From Streptomyces sp. TG1A-60 (GTDB lineage Bacteria > Actinomycetota > Actinomycetes > Streptomycetales > Streptomycetaceae): a stretch of DNA of 64,000 nucleotides. The position numbers and the translations under genes are program-made. Location: contig NZ_CP147520.1 in the NCBI RefSeq assembly GCF_037201975.1, positions 6,696,001 through 6,760,000 of the forward strand, in the 5' to 3' direction. Shown here piece by piece: positions 27,483-36,149 of the stretch. The notes below the pieces were generated by a model that saw nothing but the letters and a program-made list of their open reading frames with translations, was not told the origin of the DNA and did no database searches. Within the stretch, counting starts at the first letter, position 1. Each line of letters begins with the position of its first letter.

Positions 27483-28742
27483 ATGGCTGCCGGGTACCTG
27501 GAGATCCTCAGAGCGCGGCACGCCGCGCGACTGCTGGCCGGAACGCTCGTGGGCCGGCTGCCGAACGCCACCGCCGCGATCGCGATCGTGCTCTTCGTCC
27601 GTGCGGAGGGCGGGACGTACAGCCTCGCGGGCGCGCTGGCGGCGGTGTACGGCGTCGCCAACGCGGCCGGGCAGCCGCTGCTGGGGCGGCTGGTGGATCG
27701 TCACGGGCAGCCGCGTGTGCAGTTGCCGGCGGCGGTGGTCTCGGCCCTCGGTATGACCGTCTTCGCCGTGTCGGACCTGGACCGGTTGCCGGTGGCCTAT
27801 CTCTGCATGGTCGTCGCCGGGCTGTTCACGCCTCCGCTGGAGGGTGGTCTGCGGGCCCTGTGGTCCTCCGTGCTGCGCAGGCAGGAACAGGTGCACACGG
27901 CGTACGCGATGGACGCGGTGGCCCAGGAGCTCTTGTTCACTGTCGGGCCGCTGCTGGTGACGCTGTGTGTGTCGCTGTGGTCCGCGTCGGCCGCGCTCGT
28001 CGTACTGAACCTCGTCGGGGTGCTCGGTGCCCTGTGGGTGGTCGTCTCGCCGCCCTCGCGCGCCTGGCGTTCCGCCCCGCGCGAGGCGCACTGGCTGGGG
28101 GCGCTGCGCTCGCCGGGGCTGCTGGCCCTTCTCGGCGCGTTCCTGTTCGTCGGCATCGCGCTCGGTTCCATCACGGTCGCCGCGCTGTCGTACGCGGACG
28201 GTCACGGCGGGGACGCCGTGTACGGCTGGCTGATGGCGGGCGTGGGGCTCGGTGCTCTCGTCGGGGGCACGGTGTACGGGGCGCGGCACTGGCGGGGGGC
28301 GCCGGAGCGTCGACTGCAGGTGCTGGTGGCGCTTCTGGCGGTCTGTTATGTGCCGCTGACGCTGCTGCCGGGCCCGGTCGGCATGACGGGGCTCACGACG
28401 CTCGCCGGGGTGTTCCTGGCACCGGCCATAGCCTGTGCGTTCGTCCTGGTGGACCGGCATGCGCCGCGTGGCACGGTCACGGAGGCGTTCTCCTGGATCG
28501 TGACGACGTTCACGGTCGGTCAGTCGCTCGGTGCCGCCGCCGCGGGGCCCGTGGTGGAGTGGGGCGGCACGCTGTGGGGGTTCGTCGTGCCGGGTGCCGC
28601 GGGGGCGGTGTCCCTGCTGGTTCTGCTGGCGACGGGGAGGGTTCTGGCTGGTCCCTCTGAGGGCGCGGTGGTCGCGGTCTCGTCGGAAAATGATCCGAAC
28701 CGTGCTGTCGAACCTCGTTTCAGCTCGGTGGATCGGGCGTAA
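27483..28742 (+). CDS. MFS transporter
   Basis: Major facilitator superfamily membrane protein of 419 residues with about twelve hydrophobic segments; the loop between helices 2 and 3 carries the MFS motif-A-like GRLVDRHGQPR. It is probably an exporter by general similarity, but the substrate cannot be read from the sequence. The start is ATG 27483 with GAGAGGCAGGG upstream. It diverges from the LacI-type regulator, its probable controller. Its TAA stop overlaps the presumed -10 of pafA. Interposed between prcBA and pafA, as in S. coelicolor, without a known link to pupylation. Confidence 0.92.
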   Translation: MAAGYLEILRARHAARLLAGTLVGRLPNATAAIAIVLFVRAEGGTYSLAGALAAVYGVANAAGQPLLGRLVDRHGQPRVQLPAAVVSALGMTVFAVSDLDRLPVAYLCMVVAGLFTPPLEGGLRALWSSVLRRQEQVHTAYAMDAVAQELLFTVGPLLVTLCVSLWSASAALVVLNLVGVLGALWVVVSPPSRAWRSAPREAHWLGALRSPGLLALLGAFLFVGIALGSITVAALSYADGHGGDAVYGWLMAGVGLGALVGGTVYGARHWRGAPERRLQVLVALLAVCYVPLTLLPGPVGMTGLTTLAGVFLAPAIACAFVLVDRHAPRGTVTEAFSWIVTTFTVGQSLGAAAAGPVVEWGGTLWGFVVPGAAGAVSLLVLLATGRVLAGPSEGAVVAVSSENDPNRAVEPRFSSVDRA

Positions 28743-28745
28743 TGT
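28740..28745 (+). promoter_or_regulatory. Possible -10 of a leaderless pafA transcript
   Basis: TAATGT overlaps the MFS stop codon and ends six bases before the pafA ATG, which has no Shine-Dalgarno. The spacing fits a leaderless mRNA starting at the A of ATG. Confidence 0.5.
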
Positions 28746-28751
28746 TCAGTC

Positions 28752-30113
28752 ATGGACCGCCGCATTTTCGGGCTGGAGAACGAGTACGGCGTCACGTGCA
28801 CGTTCAGGGGACAGCGCCGTCTGTCTCCTGACGAGGTGGCGCGGTACCTCTTCCGCCGTGTCGTGTCATGGGGCCGCAGCAGCAATGTGTTTCTGCGGAA
28901 CGGGGCCCGCCTCTATCTCGACGTGGGCTCACATCCGGAATACGCGACACCCGAATGTGACAACGTGACCGAACTGGTCACTCACGACAAGGCCGGCGAG
29001 CGCATTCTCGAAGGACTGCTGGTCGATGCCGAACGCCGCCTGCACGAGGAGGGAATCGCGGGCGACGTCTATCTCTTCAAGAACAACACGGACTCCGCGG
29101 GCAACTCGTATGGTTGCCATGAGAACTATCTGGTGGCGCGGCACGGGGAGTTCTCCCGGCTCGCGGACATCCTCATTCCGTTCCTCGTCACCCGGCAGTT
29201 GCTGTGCGGCGCGGGCAAGGTGCTGCAGACCCCGCGTGGTGCGGTGTACTGCGTGAGCCAGCGCGCGGAGCACATCTGGGAGGGCGTCAGCTCGGCGACG
29301 ACCCGCTCCCGGCCGATCATCAACACCCGTGACGAGCCGCACGCGGACGCCGAGCGGTACCGTCGTCTCCACGTCATCGTGGGCGACTCGAACATGTCCG
29401 AGACGACCATGCTGCTCAAGGTCGGTGCCACCGACCTGGTGCTGCGGATGATCGAGGCGGGCACGGTCATGCGTGACCTCACCCTGGAGAACCCGATCCG
29501 GGCGATCCGCGAGGTCAGCCATGACATCACCGGCCGCCGCAAGGTGCGGCTGGCCAGCGGCCGTGAGGCCTCCGCGCTGGAGGTGCAGCGCGAGTACTAC
29601 GAGAAGGCCGTGGACTTCGTCGAGCGCCGCGGCATCCGTACGGGCACCGTCGAGCAGGTCCTGGAGCTGTGGGGCCGCACGCTGGACGCGATCGAGGCGG
29701 AGGACCTCGACCGGATCGGCACCGAGATCGACTGGGTGATGAAGTACAAGCTCATCGAGCGGTACCGAGCCAAGCACAACATGACCATGTCGCATCCGCG
29801 GGTCGCGCAGATAGACCTCGCTTATCACGACATCCACCGCCGTCGTGGCCTGTACTACCTGCTGGAGAGAAAAGGCCAGGCCGCCCGTATCTGCAACGAC
29901 TTGAAGATCTTCGAGGGCAAGTCGGTGCCGCCGCAGACCACTCGGGCCCGGCTGCGTGGTGACTTCATCCGGCGTGCCCAGGAACAGCGTCGTGATTTCA
30001 CGGTCGACTGGGTGCATCTCAAGCTCAACGACCAGGCACAGCGCACGGTGTTGTGCAAGGACCCGTTCCGTTCGGTGGACGACCGGGTGGAGAAGCTGAT
30101 CGCCGGAATGTGA
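28752..30113 (+). CDS. pafA: Pup--protein ligase PafA
   Basis: Uses ATP to join the C-terminal Glu of Pup to substrate lysines. It is 453 residues, a paralogue of Dop without the Dop insert. Landmarks are [16 protein letters not shown] at the N-terminus with the magnesium-binding Glu, [39 protein letters not shown] and the C-terminal domain with [21 protein letters not shown]. The ATG lacks an RBS and probably starts a leaderless message. It is followed by a terminator, then FKBP and pafBC genes. Confidence 0.97.
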   Translation: MDRRIFGLENEYGVTCTFRGQRRLSPDEVARYLFRRVVSWGRSSNVFLRNGARLYLDVGSHPEYATPECDNVTELVTHDKAGERILEGLLVDAERRLHEEGIAGDVYLFKNNTDSAGNSYGCHENYLVARHGEFSRLADILIPFLVTRQLLCGAGKVLQTPRGAVYCVSQRAEHIWEGVSSATTRSRPIINTRDEPHADAERYRRLHVIVGDSNMSETTMLLKVGATDLVLRMIEAGTVMRDLTLENPIRAIREVSHDITGRRKVRLASGREASALEVQREYYEKAVDFVERRGIRTGTVEQVLELWGRTLDAIEAEDLDRIGTEIDWVMKYKLIERYRAKHNMTMSHPRVAQIDLAYHDIHRRRGLYYLLERKGQAARICNDLKIFEGKSVPPQTTRARLRGDFIRRAQEQRRDFTVDWVHLKLNDQAQRTVLCKDPFRSVDDRVEKLIAGM

Positions 30114-30154
30114 GCGGAAAATGTTCCGGTCCCTGATTCCCGGAACGCAACGCG

Positions 30155-30183
30155 GGGCGCCGTACGTTTGCCGTACGGCGCCC
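30155..30183 (+). terminator. Hairpin terminator after pafA
   Basis: GGGCGCCGTACG (30155-30166) pairs perfectly with 30172-30183 around TTTGC, followed by TTCTC; about 40 bp beyond the pafA stop. Confidence 0.8.
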
Positions 30184-30192
30184 TTCTCACGC

Positions 30193-30211
30193 CGTAGAGT
30201 TGCGCGCACGC
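30193..30211 (+). promoter_or_regulatory. Promoter-like 19-mer upstream of the FKBP lipoprotein gene
   Basis: CGTAGAGTTGCGCGCACGC contains a -10-like TAGAGT (30195-30200) about 45 bp before the start at 30247. The identical 19-mer appears at 62187-62205, upstream of the last gene. Confidence 0.45.
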
Positions 30212-30246
30212 CATCCGACAAGATCGACCGATACGAGGCCTTCACC

Positions 30247-31239
30247 GTGCGCCGACGCTCCCTGCTCATCGCTGTTCCCGCTGGACTGGTCACGCTCGCC
30301 GCCTGCGGCGACGGCGAGTCCGACTCGGCCAAGGCCTCCAGCAGCCCGTCCGCGTCGGCGAGCGGGGCGAAGCCGCCGAAGATCGTGGACGGTCCGCTGC
30401 CCGCCATCACGGACGGTACGAAGTTCGACGAGAAGCCGACCGTGGCCAAGGGCAGCGGTGACCCGTCGAAGAACCTGGCGGTGAAGACGGTCATCGCGGG
30501 CACCGGCCGGACGGTCGCCGAGGGTGACTATGTCCAGGCGAACTACCTGGGGCAGATCTGGGCCACGGCCAAGGTCTTCGACAACTCCTACGACCGTAAG
30601 ACGCCGCTGGTCATCCAGCTCACCCCGCAGGGCATCATCGACGGCTGGCGGTACGGGCTGGCCGGGAAGAAGGCCGGCAGCCGTGTCGAGCTGGCCGTGC
30701 CCCCGACCTGGGGTTACGGCACCGAGGGCAACGCCCGGGCGGGCATCAAGGGCACCGACACGCTGGTCTTCGTCGTCGACATCCAGAACACCTTCAACGC
30801 CAAGAGCTCCGCCCAGGGCACGAAGGTCGCGCAGGACAACGCGGATCTGCCGAAGGTGGGCACCGACACCGACGGCAAGGCCCCGGCCATCGAGGTGCCG
30901 AAGGCCGACCCGCCGGCCGAGCTGGTGGCGAACTACGTCATCGAGGGCGACGGCCCCGAGGTCGGTGCCGAGGACAGTCTGCTGGTGCAGTACAGGGGCG
31001 TCATCTGGGACACCGGCAAGGAGTTCGACTCCTCGTACAGCCGGGAGGCGCTGAGCTCGTTCGGGTTGCAGCAGGTCGTCAAGGGCTGGTCGCAGGGCAT
31101 GACCGGCAAGAAGGTGGGCAGTCGCCTCCTCATCGTCATCCCGCCGAAGCTGGGTTACGGGGACACGCCGCCGAGTGGCAGCGACATCGGGAAGGACTCC
31201 ACGATGGTGTTCACGGTGGACATCCTCGCGAAGATGTGA
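30247..31239 (+). CDS. FKBP-type peptidyl-prolyl isomerase lipoprotein, two FKBP domains
   Basis: Predicted extracytoplasmic prolyl cis-trans isomerase, 330 residues. The signal peptide VRRRSLLIAVPAG ends in lipobox TLAAC (Cys20), with a basic RRR start; a Ser-rich linker follows. Two FKBP domains come next, at about 80-180 (YVQANYLGQIWATAKVFDNS, GLAGKKAGSRVELAVPPTWG) and about 225-330 (LLVQYRGVIWDTGKEFDSS, GMTGKKVGSRLLIVIPPKLG). Fold-typical residues are kept in both, but activity was not assessed. GTG 30247 has GAGG nine bases upstream. Next gene is a single-domain cytoplasmic FKBP. Confidence 0.92.
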   Translation: MRRRSLLIAVPAGLVTLAACGDGESDSAKASSSPSASASGAKPPKIVDGPLPAITDGTKFDEKPTVAKGSGDPSKNLAVKTVIAGTGRTVAEGDYVQANYLGQIWATAKVFDNSYDRKTPLVIQLTPQGIIDGWRYGLAGKKAGSRVELAVPPTWGYGTEGNARAGIKGTDTLVFVVDIQNTFNAKSSAQGTKVAQDNADLPKVGTDTDGKAPAIEVPKADPPAELVANYVIEGDGPEVGAEDSLLVQYRGVIWDTGKEFDSSYSREALSSFGLQQVVKGWSQGMTGKKVGSRLLIVIPPKLGYGDTPPSGSDIGKDSTMVFTVDILAKM

Positions 31240-31301
31240 GCCCCCGGGATGCGAGACTGTCCCGCGTTGTCTCGTTCGTACACAAGCAGGAGCCTGAAGA
31301 C

Positions 31302-31676
31302 GTGAGCATTGAGAAGCCCGAGATCGACTTCCCCGGCGGCGAGCCCCCGAAGGACCTTGAGATCAAGGACATCTGGGTGGGCGACGGCCCGGAGGCCAAG
31401 GCGGGCGACACCGTCTCCGTGCACTACGTGGGTGTGGCGTTCTCCACCGGTGAGGAGTTCGACGCGTCCTGGAACCGCGGCACACCGCTGGAGTTCCGGC
31501 TCGGCGTCGGCCAGGTCATCTCCGGCTGGGACCAGGGCGTGCAGGGGATGAAGGTCGGCGGTCGCCGTCAGCTGATCATCCCGGCGCACCTCGCGTACGG
31601 CGACCGGGGTGCGGGTGGCGGCCGTATCGCCCCCGGCGAGGCGCTGATCTTCGTCTGCGACCTGGTCAAGGTCTGA
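31302..31676 (+). CDS. FKBP-type peptidyl-prolyl isomerase
   Basis: Single-domain prolyl isomerase, 124 residues, with no signal peptide, so cytoplasmic. Typical FKBP elements are present: TVSVHYVGVAFSTGEEFDAS, GVGQVISGWDQGVQGMKVGG, RRQLIIPAHLAYGDRGAGG and the C-terminal strand ALIFVCDLVKV. GTG 31302 has AGGAG ten bases upstream. It follows the two-domain lipoprotein FKBP by 62 bp and is probably cotranscribed. A hairpin at 31784-31811 separates it from pafB. Confidence 0.95.
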   Translation: MSIEKPEIDFPGGEPPKDLEIKDIWVGDGPEAKAGDTVSVHYVGVAFSTGEEFDASWNRGTPLEFRLGVGQVISGWDQGVQGMKVGGRRQLIIPAHLAYGDRGAGGGRIAPGEALIFVCDLVKV

Positions 31677-31783
31677 TCGACCGAGGCGGGGTCTGACCGT
31701 CGTACCGGATGGTCGTCCGGTCGATCGATCCGCTTGATCGTTGTTCCCTATGGGTCCGGGATCCGTTCGGGCCTGATCACCTG

Positions 31784-31811
31784 GGGTCCATGCCTGTCCG
31801 GGCATGGGCCC
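31784..31811 (+). terminator. Hairpin terminator between FKBP and pafB
   Basis: An 11-bp stem (GGGTCCATGCC, 31784-31794, with 31801-31811, one G-T pair) around TGTCCG, followed after a few bases by TTTT. Confidence 0.65.
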
Positions 31812-31879
31812 TCGGCTTTTGCCGCGACGCTTCGTAGCGGTACGGTCGTGCCGCGGAAACACCCATAGGAAGGGCGTCG

Positions 31880-32857
31880 ATGGCCATTGCCAAGGCCGAG
31901 CGGTTGATGAACCTGGCGCTGTGTCTGCTGGGGACGCGCCGGCCGCTCAGCAAGCGGGAGCTGCGGGATTCCATCGAGGCGTATGTCGAGGCCGCCGGCC
32001 CGGGCAGCGGCGCAGCGGGCAGTGACGACTCCTTCAACCGCATGTTCGAGCGCGACAAGGACGATCTGCGCGAACTCGGCCTGGTCATCGAGACGGTGGA
32101 GAACCTCGACGGCGAGGTCGGCTATCTGGCCCGCCGCGACAGCAACAGCCTCCCGCCCATCACCCTCGACGCCGAGGAGGCCGCGGCCCTCGGTCTCGCC
32201 GCGAAGGTCTGGCAGCAGGCCCGCCTCGCCGGTGCCGCGAGCGGCGCCCTGCAGAAGCTGCGCGCGGCCGGGCTGCCCGAGGACGTCCATCCGTACGAGG
32301 CCCATGGCGCCCTGGAGCCGCGGATCCCGGTGCACGAGGTCGCCTTCGAGCCGCTGATGCTGGCCTGCCGTGACCGCCGTCCCGTCGTGTTCGAGTATCG
32401 CAAGGCCACCGCCGCCCGCCCCGAGACGCGGCATGTGGAGCCGTGGGCCCTCGAGTGCTGGCGCGGCCACTGGTACCTCGCGGGCTGGGATCGCGACCGG
32501 GGCGCCGAGCGTGTCTTCCGGCTCTCCCGGATCACGGGCAGGGTCCGCAGCCGGGCCGGTGGCTTCACCGTCGAGATCCCGGACGTCGTCACCGTGCGCG
32601 AGACGGTCGCGAGCTGGGCGGGGGAGACCGCCGACCGCTCCGCCCTGATCCGGCTGCGTTCCGGCGCCGGCTACCCGCTGCGGGCGAAGGCCACGACCGT
32701 ACGGGAACTCGGAGACGGCTGGGACGAGTTGGAGATTCCGTACGGGCACGGTCTGGACGCCTGGCTGGTCGAGTTCGGGCCCGACGTGGTCGTCCTGGAG
32801 CCCGCCGAGCTGCGGGCCGACGTGGTGGACCGGCTGCGTGCCGTGGCCAAGGGCTGA
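31880..32857 (+). CDS. pafB: WYL-domain regulator PafB
   Basis: Partner of PafC in the heterodimeric activator that, in mycobacteria, turns on RecA-independent DNA damage genes. It has 325 residues: N-terminal winged HTH (AERLMNLALCLLGTRRPLSKRELRDSIEAY), a middle region (FNRMFERDKDDLRELGLVIE, DAEEAAALGLAAKVW) and a WYL domain (RRPVVFEYRKATAARPETRHVEPW split in the fold, GHWYLAGWDRDRGAERVFRLSR), and a C-terminal WCX domain. ATG 31880 has AGGAAGG upstream. It precedes pafC by 14 bp. Despite the name, direct involvement in pupylation is not established; its regulatory role is from studies of mycobacterial homologues. Confidence 0.94.
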   Translation: MAIAKAERLMNLALCLLGTRRPLSKRELRDSIEAYVEAAGPGSGAAGSDDSFNRMFERDKDDLRELGLVIETVENLDGEVGYLARRDSNSLPPITLDAEEAAALGLAAKVWQQARLAGAASGALQKLRAAGLPEDVHPYEAHGALEPRIPVHEVAFEPLMLACRDRRPVVFEYRKATAARPETRHVEPWALECWRGHWYLAGWDRDRGAERVFRLSRITGRVRSRAGGFTVEIPDVVTVRETVASWAGETADRSALIRLRSGAGYPLRAKATTVRELGDGWDELEIPYGHGLDAWLVEFGPDVVVLEPAELRADVVDRLRAVAKG

Positions 32858-32871
32858 GGGGACGTAAGAAA

Positions 32872-33893
32872 GTGGTGGGAAAACCGGCCCGGCCGGCGAA
32901 CGCCATCGACCAGACCCGGCGGATGCTCTCCCTGGTGACGTATCTGCGGGAGCGGCCCGGCGCCCGGGTCGAGGATGTCGCGCGCGCTTTCGGGATCACC
33001 GAGGACGAGCTGGTCTCGGACCTCGATGTGCTGCCCATGTGCGGAACCAGCTTCCGCGGCGGAGATCTGCTCGACATCGACACCGACGGCGAGCGGATCT
33101 GGTGGCACAACCCGGCCGCCCTCGGGGCGGAGGCCGCCGAGCCGCTCAGGCTGGCCGCCGACGAGGCCACGGCCCTGTTGGTGGCCGCCCGCGCGGTGGC
33201 CACGCTGCCGGGGCTGCGTGAGAGCGACCGGCAGGCCCTGCTGCGGGCCACCGCCAAGGTCGAGACCGCGGCCGGGGAGGCGGCGGGCGCCAGTTCGCGT
33301 CTGTCGGTCACCTTCGAGGCAGAGGGCGGGGTCTTCGCGGACGTCGACCGGGCGATCTCGGAGCGCCGAAGGCTGTGGATCCGCTACTACTCGCCCGCGC
33401 GTGACGAGGTCACCGAACGCGAGATCGACCCGATCCGCCTGGTCAGCGTCGGTCACACCTATGTCGAGGCCTGGTGCCGGCGCTCCGAGGCCCGCCGCAC
33501 CTTCCGGCTCGACCGGGTCGCCGAGATCAAGATCCTGGACGAGCCGTCCGCGCCGCCGGAGATCGAGCTGCGGGATCTGTCGGAGGCCCTGGTGCAGCCC
33601 GCGGCCGAGGATCCCGAGGTGGTCGTCGAGGTCGGCCCCGGCGGGCGCTGGGTCGCCGAGTACTACCCGCACGACAGCGCCGAGGAGCTGCCGGACGGCG
33701 GGCTGCGCATCAGCCTGCGCACCCCCGACCCCGCATCCCTGCGGCGCCTCGCGCTGCGCCTCGGGCGCGACGGCCGGATCGTCTCCCCCAGGACCTCGCC
33801 GACAGTGCCCGCCGCGCGGCCGGCGAGGCCCTGGCGGCCTACGAGGAGATCGCACCGGCGTACTACCAGGAAACGGAGGAGCGAGGGCTGTGA
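32872..33893 (+). CDS. pafC: WYL-domain regulator PafC, frameshifted near its C-terminus as sequenced
   Basis: Second subunit of the PafBC activator, about 340 residues when repaired: HTH (RRMLSLVTYLRERPGARVED), WYL domain (RRLWIRYYSPARDEVTEREI, VGHTYVEAWCRRSEARRTFR) and WCX domain. After GRDGRIVSP the frame is lost at the run CCCCC (33785-33789). One extra C restores QDLADSARRAAGEALAAYEE and the ending TEERGL with TGA 33891-33893. As written, the protein would run on in the wrong frame to 34662. The correct stop overlaps the next start as GTGA, which supports the repaired reading. GTG 32872 (or 32875) is the start. Confidence 0.9.
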
Positions 33894-34207
33894 GTGGCGG
33901 GTCGGTTGTGTCCGGTGTGAAGTCGGGTGTGCAGGAGATCCAGGAGATGACCGCGGCTGTCGCCTTCGCGGGGATGAAGAGGGCGGTCGACGTGGTGTTC
34001 AGGGCCGGCTGCCCCGACTGCCGGGCCCATGTCGAGCTGGGCGCGAGCGCGCTGCGGCTGGCCATCGGCGCCACCAGCAAGACCACCTTCTACTCCTTCA
34101 CCTGCCCCGAGTGCGGCATCGCCGTCCGCAAGCCGGCCGGCGAGCGGATCGTCGAGCTGCTGACGGGGGGCGGGGTGCGGACCCTGCGGCTGCATTCGCC
34201 GGGCTAA
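33890..34207 (+). CDS. Small zinc-ribbon protein of unknown function, coupled to pafC
   Basis: 105 residues, not recognised. Two CxxC pairs, in AGCPDCRAHVELG and FTCPECGIAVRKP, about 33 residues apart, form a likely zinc ribbon, preceded by a helix-prone segment (GVQEIQEMTAAVAFAGMKRA). GTG 33890 overlaps the pafC stop by four bases (GTGA) and has GGAGGAG upstream, so translation is coupled to pafC. A role alongside PafBC is suggested by position only. Its TAA stop overlaps a possible -10 for the next gene. Confidence 0.8.
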   Translation: MSGGSVVSGVKSGVQEIQEMTAAVAFAGMKRAVDVVFRAGCPDCRAHVELGASALRLAIGATSKTTFYSFTCPECGIAVRKPAGERIVELLTGGGVRTLRLHSPG

Positions 34208-34210
34208 GGT
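34205..34210 (+). promoter_or_regulatory. Possible -10 of leaderless small membrane protein gene
   Basis: TAAGGT overlaps the preceding stop codon and ends six bases before ATG 34217, which lacks a Shine-Dalgarno sequence. Confidence 0.4.
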
Positions 34211-34216
34211 CGGCGC

Positions 34217-34411
34217 ATGTTCTGGGCGATGTTCGCGGTAGCTATGGGGTTCGTGGGGCTCGTCGTGCTCGGGGTGCTCGCCGTCCGGGTGTTCCTGGAG
34301 GCTCAGCGGCTGGGTCGGCAGGTCGCGGAGTCGGCGGAGCGGATCAACCGGGCGGCGGAGGACCTGGAGCGGGCGACGCTGAGCGCGGCCCGCTCTGCGG
34401 ACACTCTGTGA
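34217..34411 (+). CDS. Small single-span membrane protein of unknown function
   Basis: 64 residues. One hydrophobic helix at about 2-27 (FWAMFAVAMGFVGLVVLGVLAV in two parts) is followed by a charged amphipathic helix rich in Arg, Glu and Ala (AESAERINRAAEDLERATLSA), giving an N-out or N-in anchor with a cytoplasmic helical tail. The length and layout resemble TatA/TatB in miniature, and tatA lies 257 bp downstream, but the TatA Phe-Gly hinge is absent. No function can be given. Confidence 0.65.
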   Translation: MFWAMFAVAMGFVGLVVLGVLAVRVFLEAQRLGRQVAESAERINRAAEDLERATLSAARSADTL

Positions 34412-34668
34412 GTTTCGGCCGAGGCCCCTGTGAGTTGACCGCCGGGTGCGTTTTGCGCCACTTCGCCCTGTCACCTTCATACCTTCGGCAGGTACGCTGC
34501 CTGTCGCGGCACGGAGAACGAGGCCCGGGTCGCGAATTGGGAGTACGCACAGGGATTGCCTCGCAATCACCCCTGAGCGTTACGATCGCTGCCAGCACGA
34601 TCGGTCGGACACTTGGCCGACCAGTCGGACAGCCCCCACCCGCCGCCTCGGTGAGAAGGTAAAAGCAT

Positions 34669-34956
34669 ATGTTCGGAAGGCTCGGCCCCACCGAGATCAT
34701 TCTCATCCTCGTCGTCATCATCCTGCTCTTCGGTGCGAAGAAGCTTCCGGACATGGCGCGTTCGCTCGGCAAGTCCGCGCGCATCCTCAAGAGCGAGGCC
34801 AAGGCGATGAAGTCCGAGGGCCAGGACAACACCACCGCCGCGTCCGCGCCTCCGCATGACGAGGCCGCGCCGGTTCAGCGCACCATCCAGGCCGCCCCCG
34901 GCGATGTGACCAGCTCCCGCCCGGTCGCCGAGCCGACGGACACGACCAAGCGCTGA
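34669..34956 (+). CDS. tatA: Sec-independent translocase subunit TatA
   Basis: Pore-forming subunit of the twin-arginine translocation system, 95 residues. The short N-terminal membrane helix GPTEIILILVVIILLFG ends at the conserved Phe-Gly hinge, followed by the amphipathic helix AKKLPDMARSLGKSARILKS and a disordered polar tail. RBS GAGAAGG lies ahead of ATG 34669. Followed by tatC after 47 bp, likely one operon. Confidence 0.96.
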   Translation: MFGRLGPTEIILILVVIILLFGAKKLPDMARSLGKSARILKSEAKAMKSEGQDNTTAASAPPHDEAAPVQRTIQAAPGDVTSSRPVAEPTDTTKR

Positions 34957-35003
34957 CGCAGGGCCGGTGACCTCCGGCCCGCCGCACGAGATGGGAACGT
35001 GGG

Positions 35004-35963
35004 TTGCTCAAGTCTGCCCGCAACAACGAGAAGGATCCCGAGGGGCGGATGCCCCTCGTGGAGCACCTTCGCGAGCTCCGTAACCGGCTGGGCAAAGCGA
35101 TGCTGGCCATCATGCTGGCCGCAGTGGTGGGTCTGGTCTTCTACCAGGAGATCATCAACTTCCTCACCCGGCCCGTCCAGGAGTCCGTCGGCTGCACGCG
35201 GGCGTTCACGGAGCTCGCCAAAGAGAGGGATGGGGCCTGCGGCAACATCACGATGTCGGGTCTGATGGGTCCGTTCACGTTGATGATCAAGGTGTCCCTC
35301 ACGGCCGGTGTGGTCATCGCCAGCCCCGTCTGGCTCTATCAGCTCTGGGCGTTCATCGCGCCCGGCCTGCACCGGCACGAGAAGCGCTACTCGATGGCCT
35401 TCGTCGCGGCGGGCTTCCCCCTCTTCATGACGGGCGCCTACTTCTCGTACCACGTGCTGCCCGCGGCTGCCGAGGTCCTGCTCGACTTCACTCCCGACAG
35501 CGCGGTCAACCTGCTGCCCTTGGATGAGTTGCTGGACCTCGTGACCCGCATGGTGATCGTCTTCGGGCTCGCCTTCGAGTTGCCGCTCGTGCTGGTCATG
35601 ATGAACATGACCGGCATGGTCACCGGGCGCCGGATGCTGGGCTGGTGGCGGGGCATGATCATGGGCGTCACCGTGTTCGCCGCCTTCGCCACGCCGACGG
35701 TCGACCCGGTGTCGATGATCGCGCTCGCCGTGCCGATCATCCTGCTGTACTTCGCCGCCACCGCGTTCGCCCTGTTGAACGACCGCCGCAGGCGGCACCT
35801 TGAGGCGCTGGGGCCCGCCGACGACGAGGCCTCCGAGCTGGACCTCACCCCCGAGGACGTCGGCGAGGTCGAGGCCGTGTCGGCGCACCGCGCGCTGCCG
35901 TCACCCTCACCCTCACCGGAGACCGAACGTGACCGGATCAACGGCTACGACGACGTGACCTGA
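35004..35963 (+). CDS. tatC: Sec-independent translocase subunit TatC
   Basis: Twin-arginine signal receptor, 319 residues with six predicted membrane helices. Conserved landmarks: MPLVEHLRELRNRLGKA at the cytoplasmic N-terminus, the loop GLMGPFTLMIKVSLTAGVV, WAFIAPGLHRHEKRY, and ATPTVDPVSMIALAVPII. The tail after helix six is acidic and Ser/Pro-rich. TTG 35004 keeps the LKSARNNEKDPEGR leader typical of Streptomyces homologues; ATG 35049 is a shorter alternative with GAGGGG close by. Ends at a 16-bp terminator. Confidence 0.95.
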   Translation: MLKSARNNEKDPEGRMPLVEHLRELRNRLGKAMLAIMLAAVVGLVFYQEIINFLTRPVQESVGCTRAFTELAKERDGACGNITMSGLMGPFTLMIKVSLTAGVVIASPVWLYQLWAFIAPGLHRHEKRYSMAFVAAGFPLFMTGAYFSYHVLPAAAEVLLDFTPDSAVNLLPLDELLDLVTRMVIVFGLAFELPLVLVMMNMTGMVTGRRMLGWWRGMIMGVTVFAAFATPTVDPVSMIALAVPIILLYFAATAFALLNDRRRRHLEALGPADDEASELDLTPEDVGEVEAVSAHRALPSPSPSPETERDRINGYDDVT

Positions 35964-35998
35964 GCCGCCGCACACGCCGCGGCGTGACGGGACGACGC

Positions 35999-36035
35999 CA
36001 GTGGGCCCCACCGATGGCCTCGGTGGGGCCCACTG
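35999..36035 (+). terminator. Hairpin terminator after tatC
   Basis: A 16-bp perfect stem (35999-36014 with 36020-36035) around TGGCC, 35 bp after the tatC stop. Confidence 0.85.
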
Positions 36036-36149
36036 CCGTCGTCACGACTCCGGCTCGCGGGGCAGACCCCCTCGCCCCCGCCTTCCGGAAGCACGATCCG
36101 GATAATGATCGTCCTGTTGTCAGTGGGGGCCGGTAGTCTCGAAAGCACG

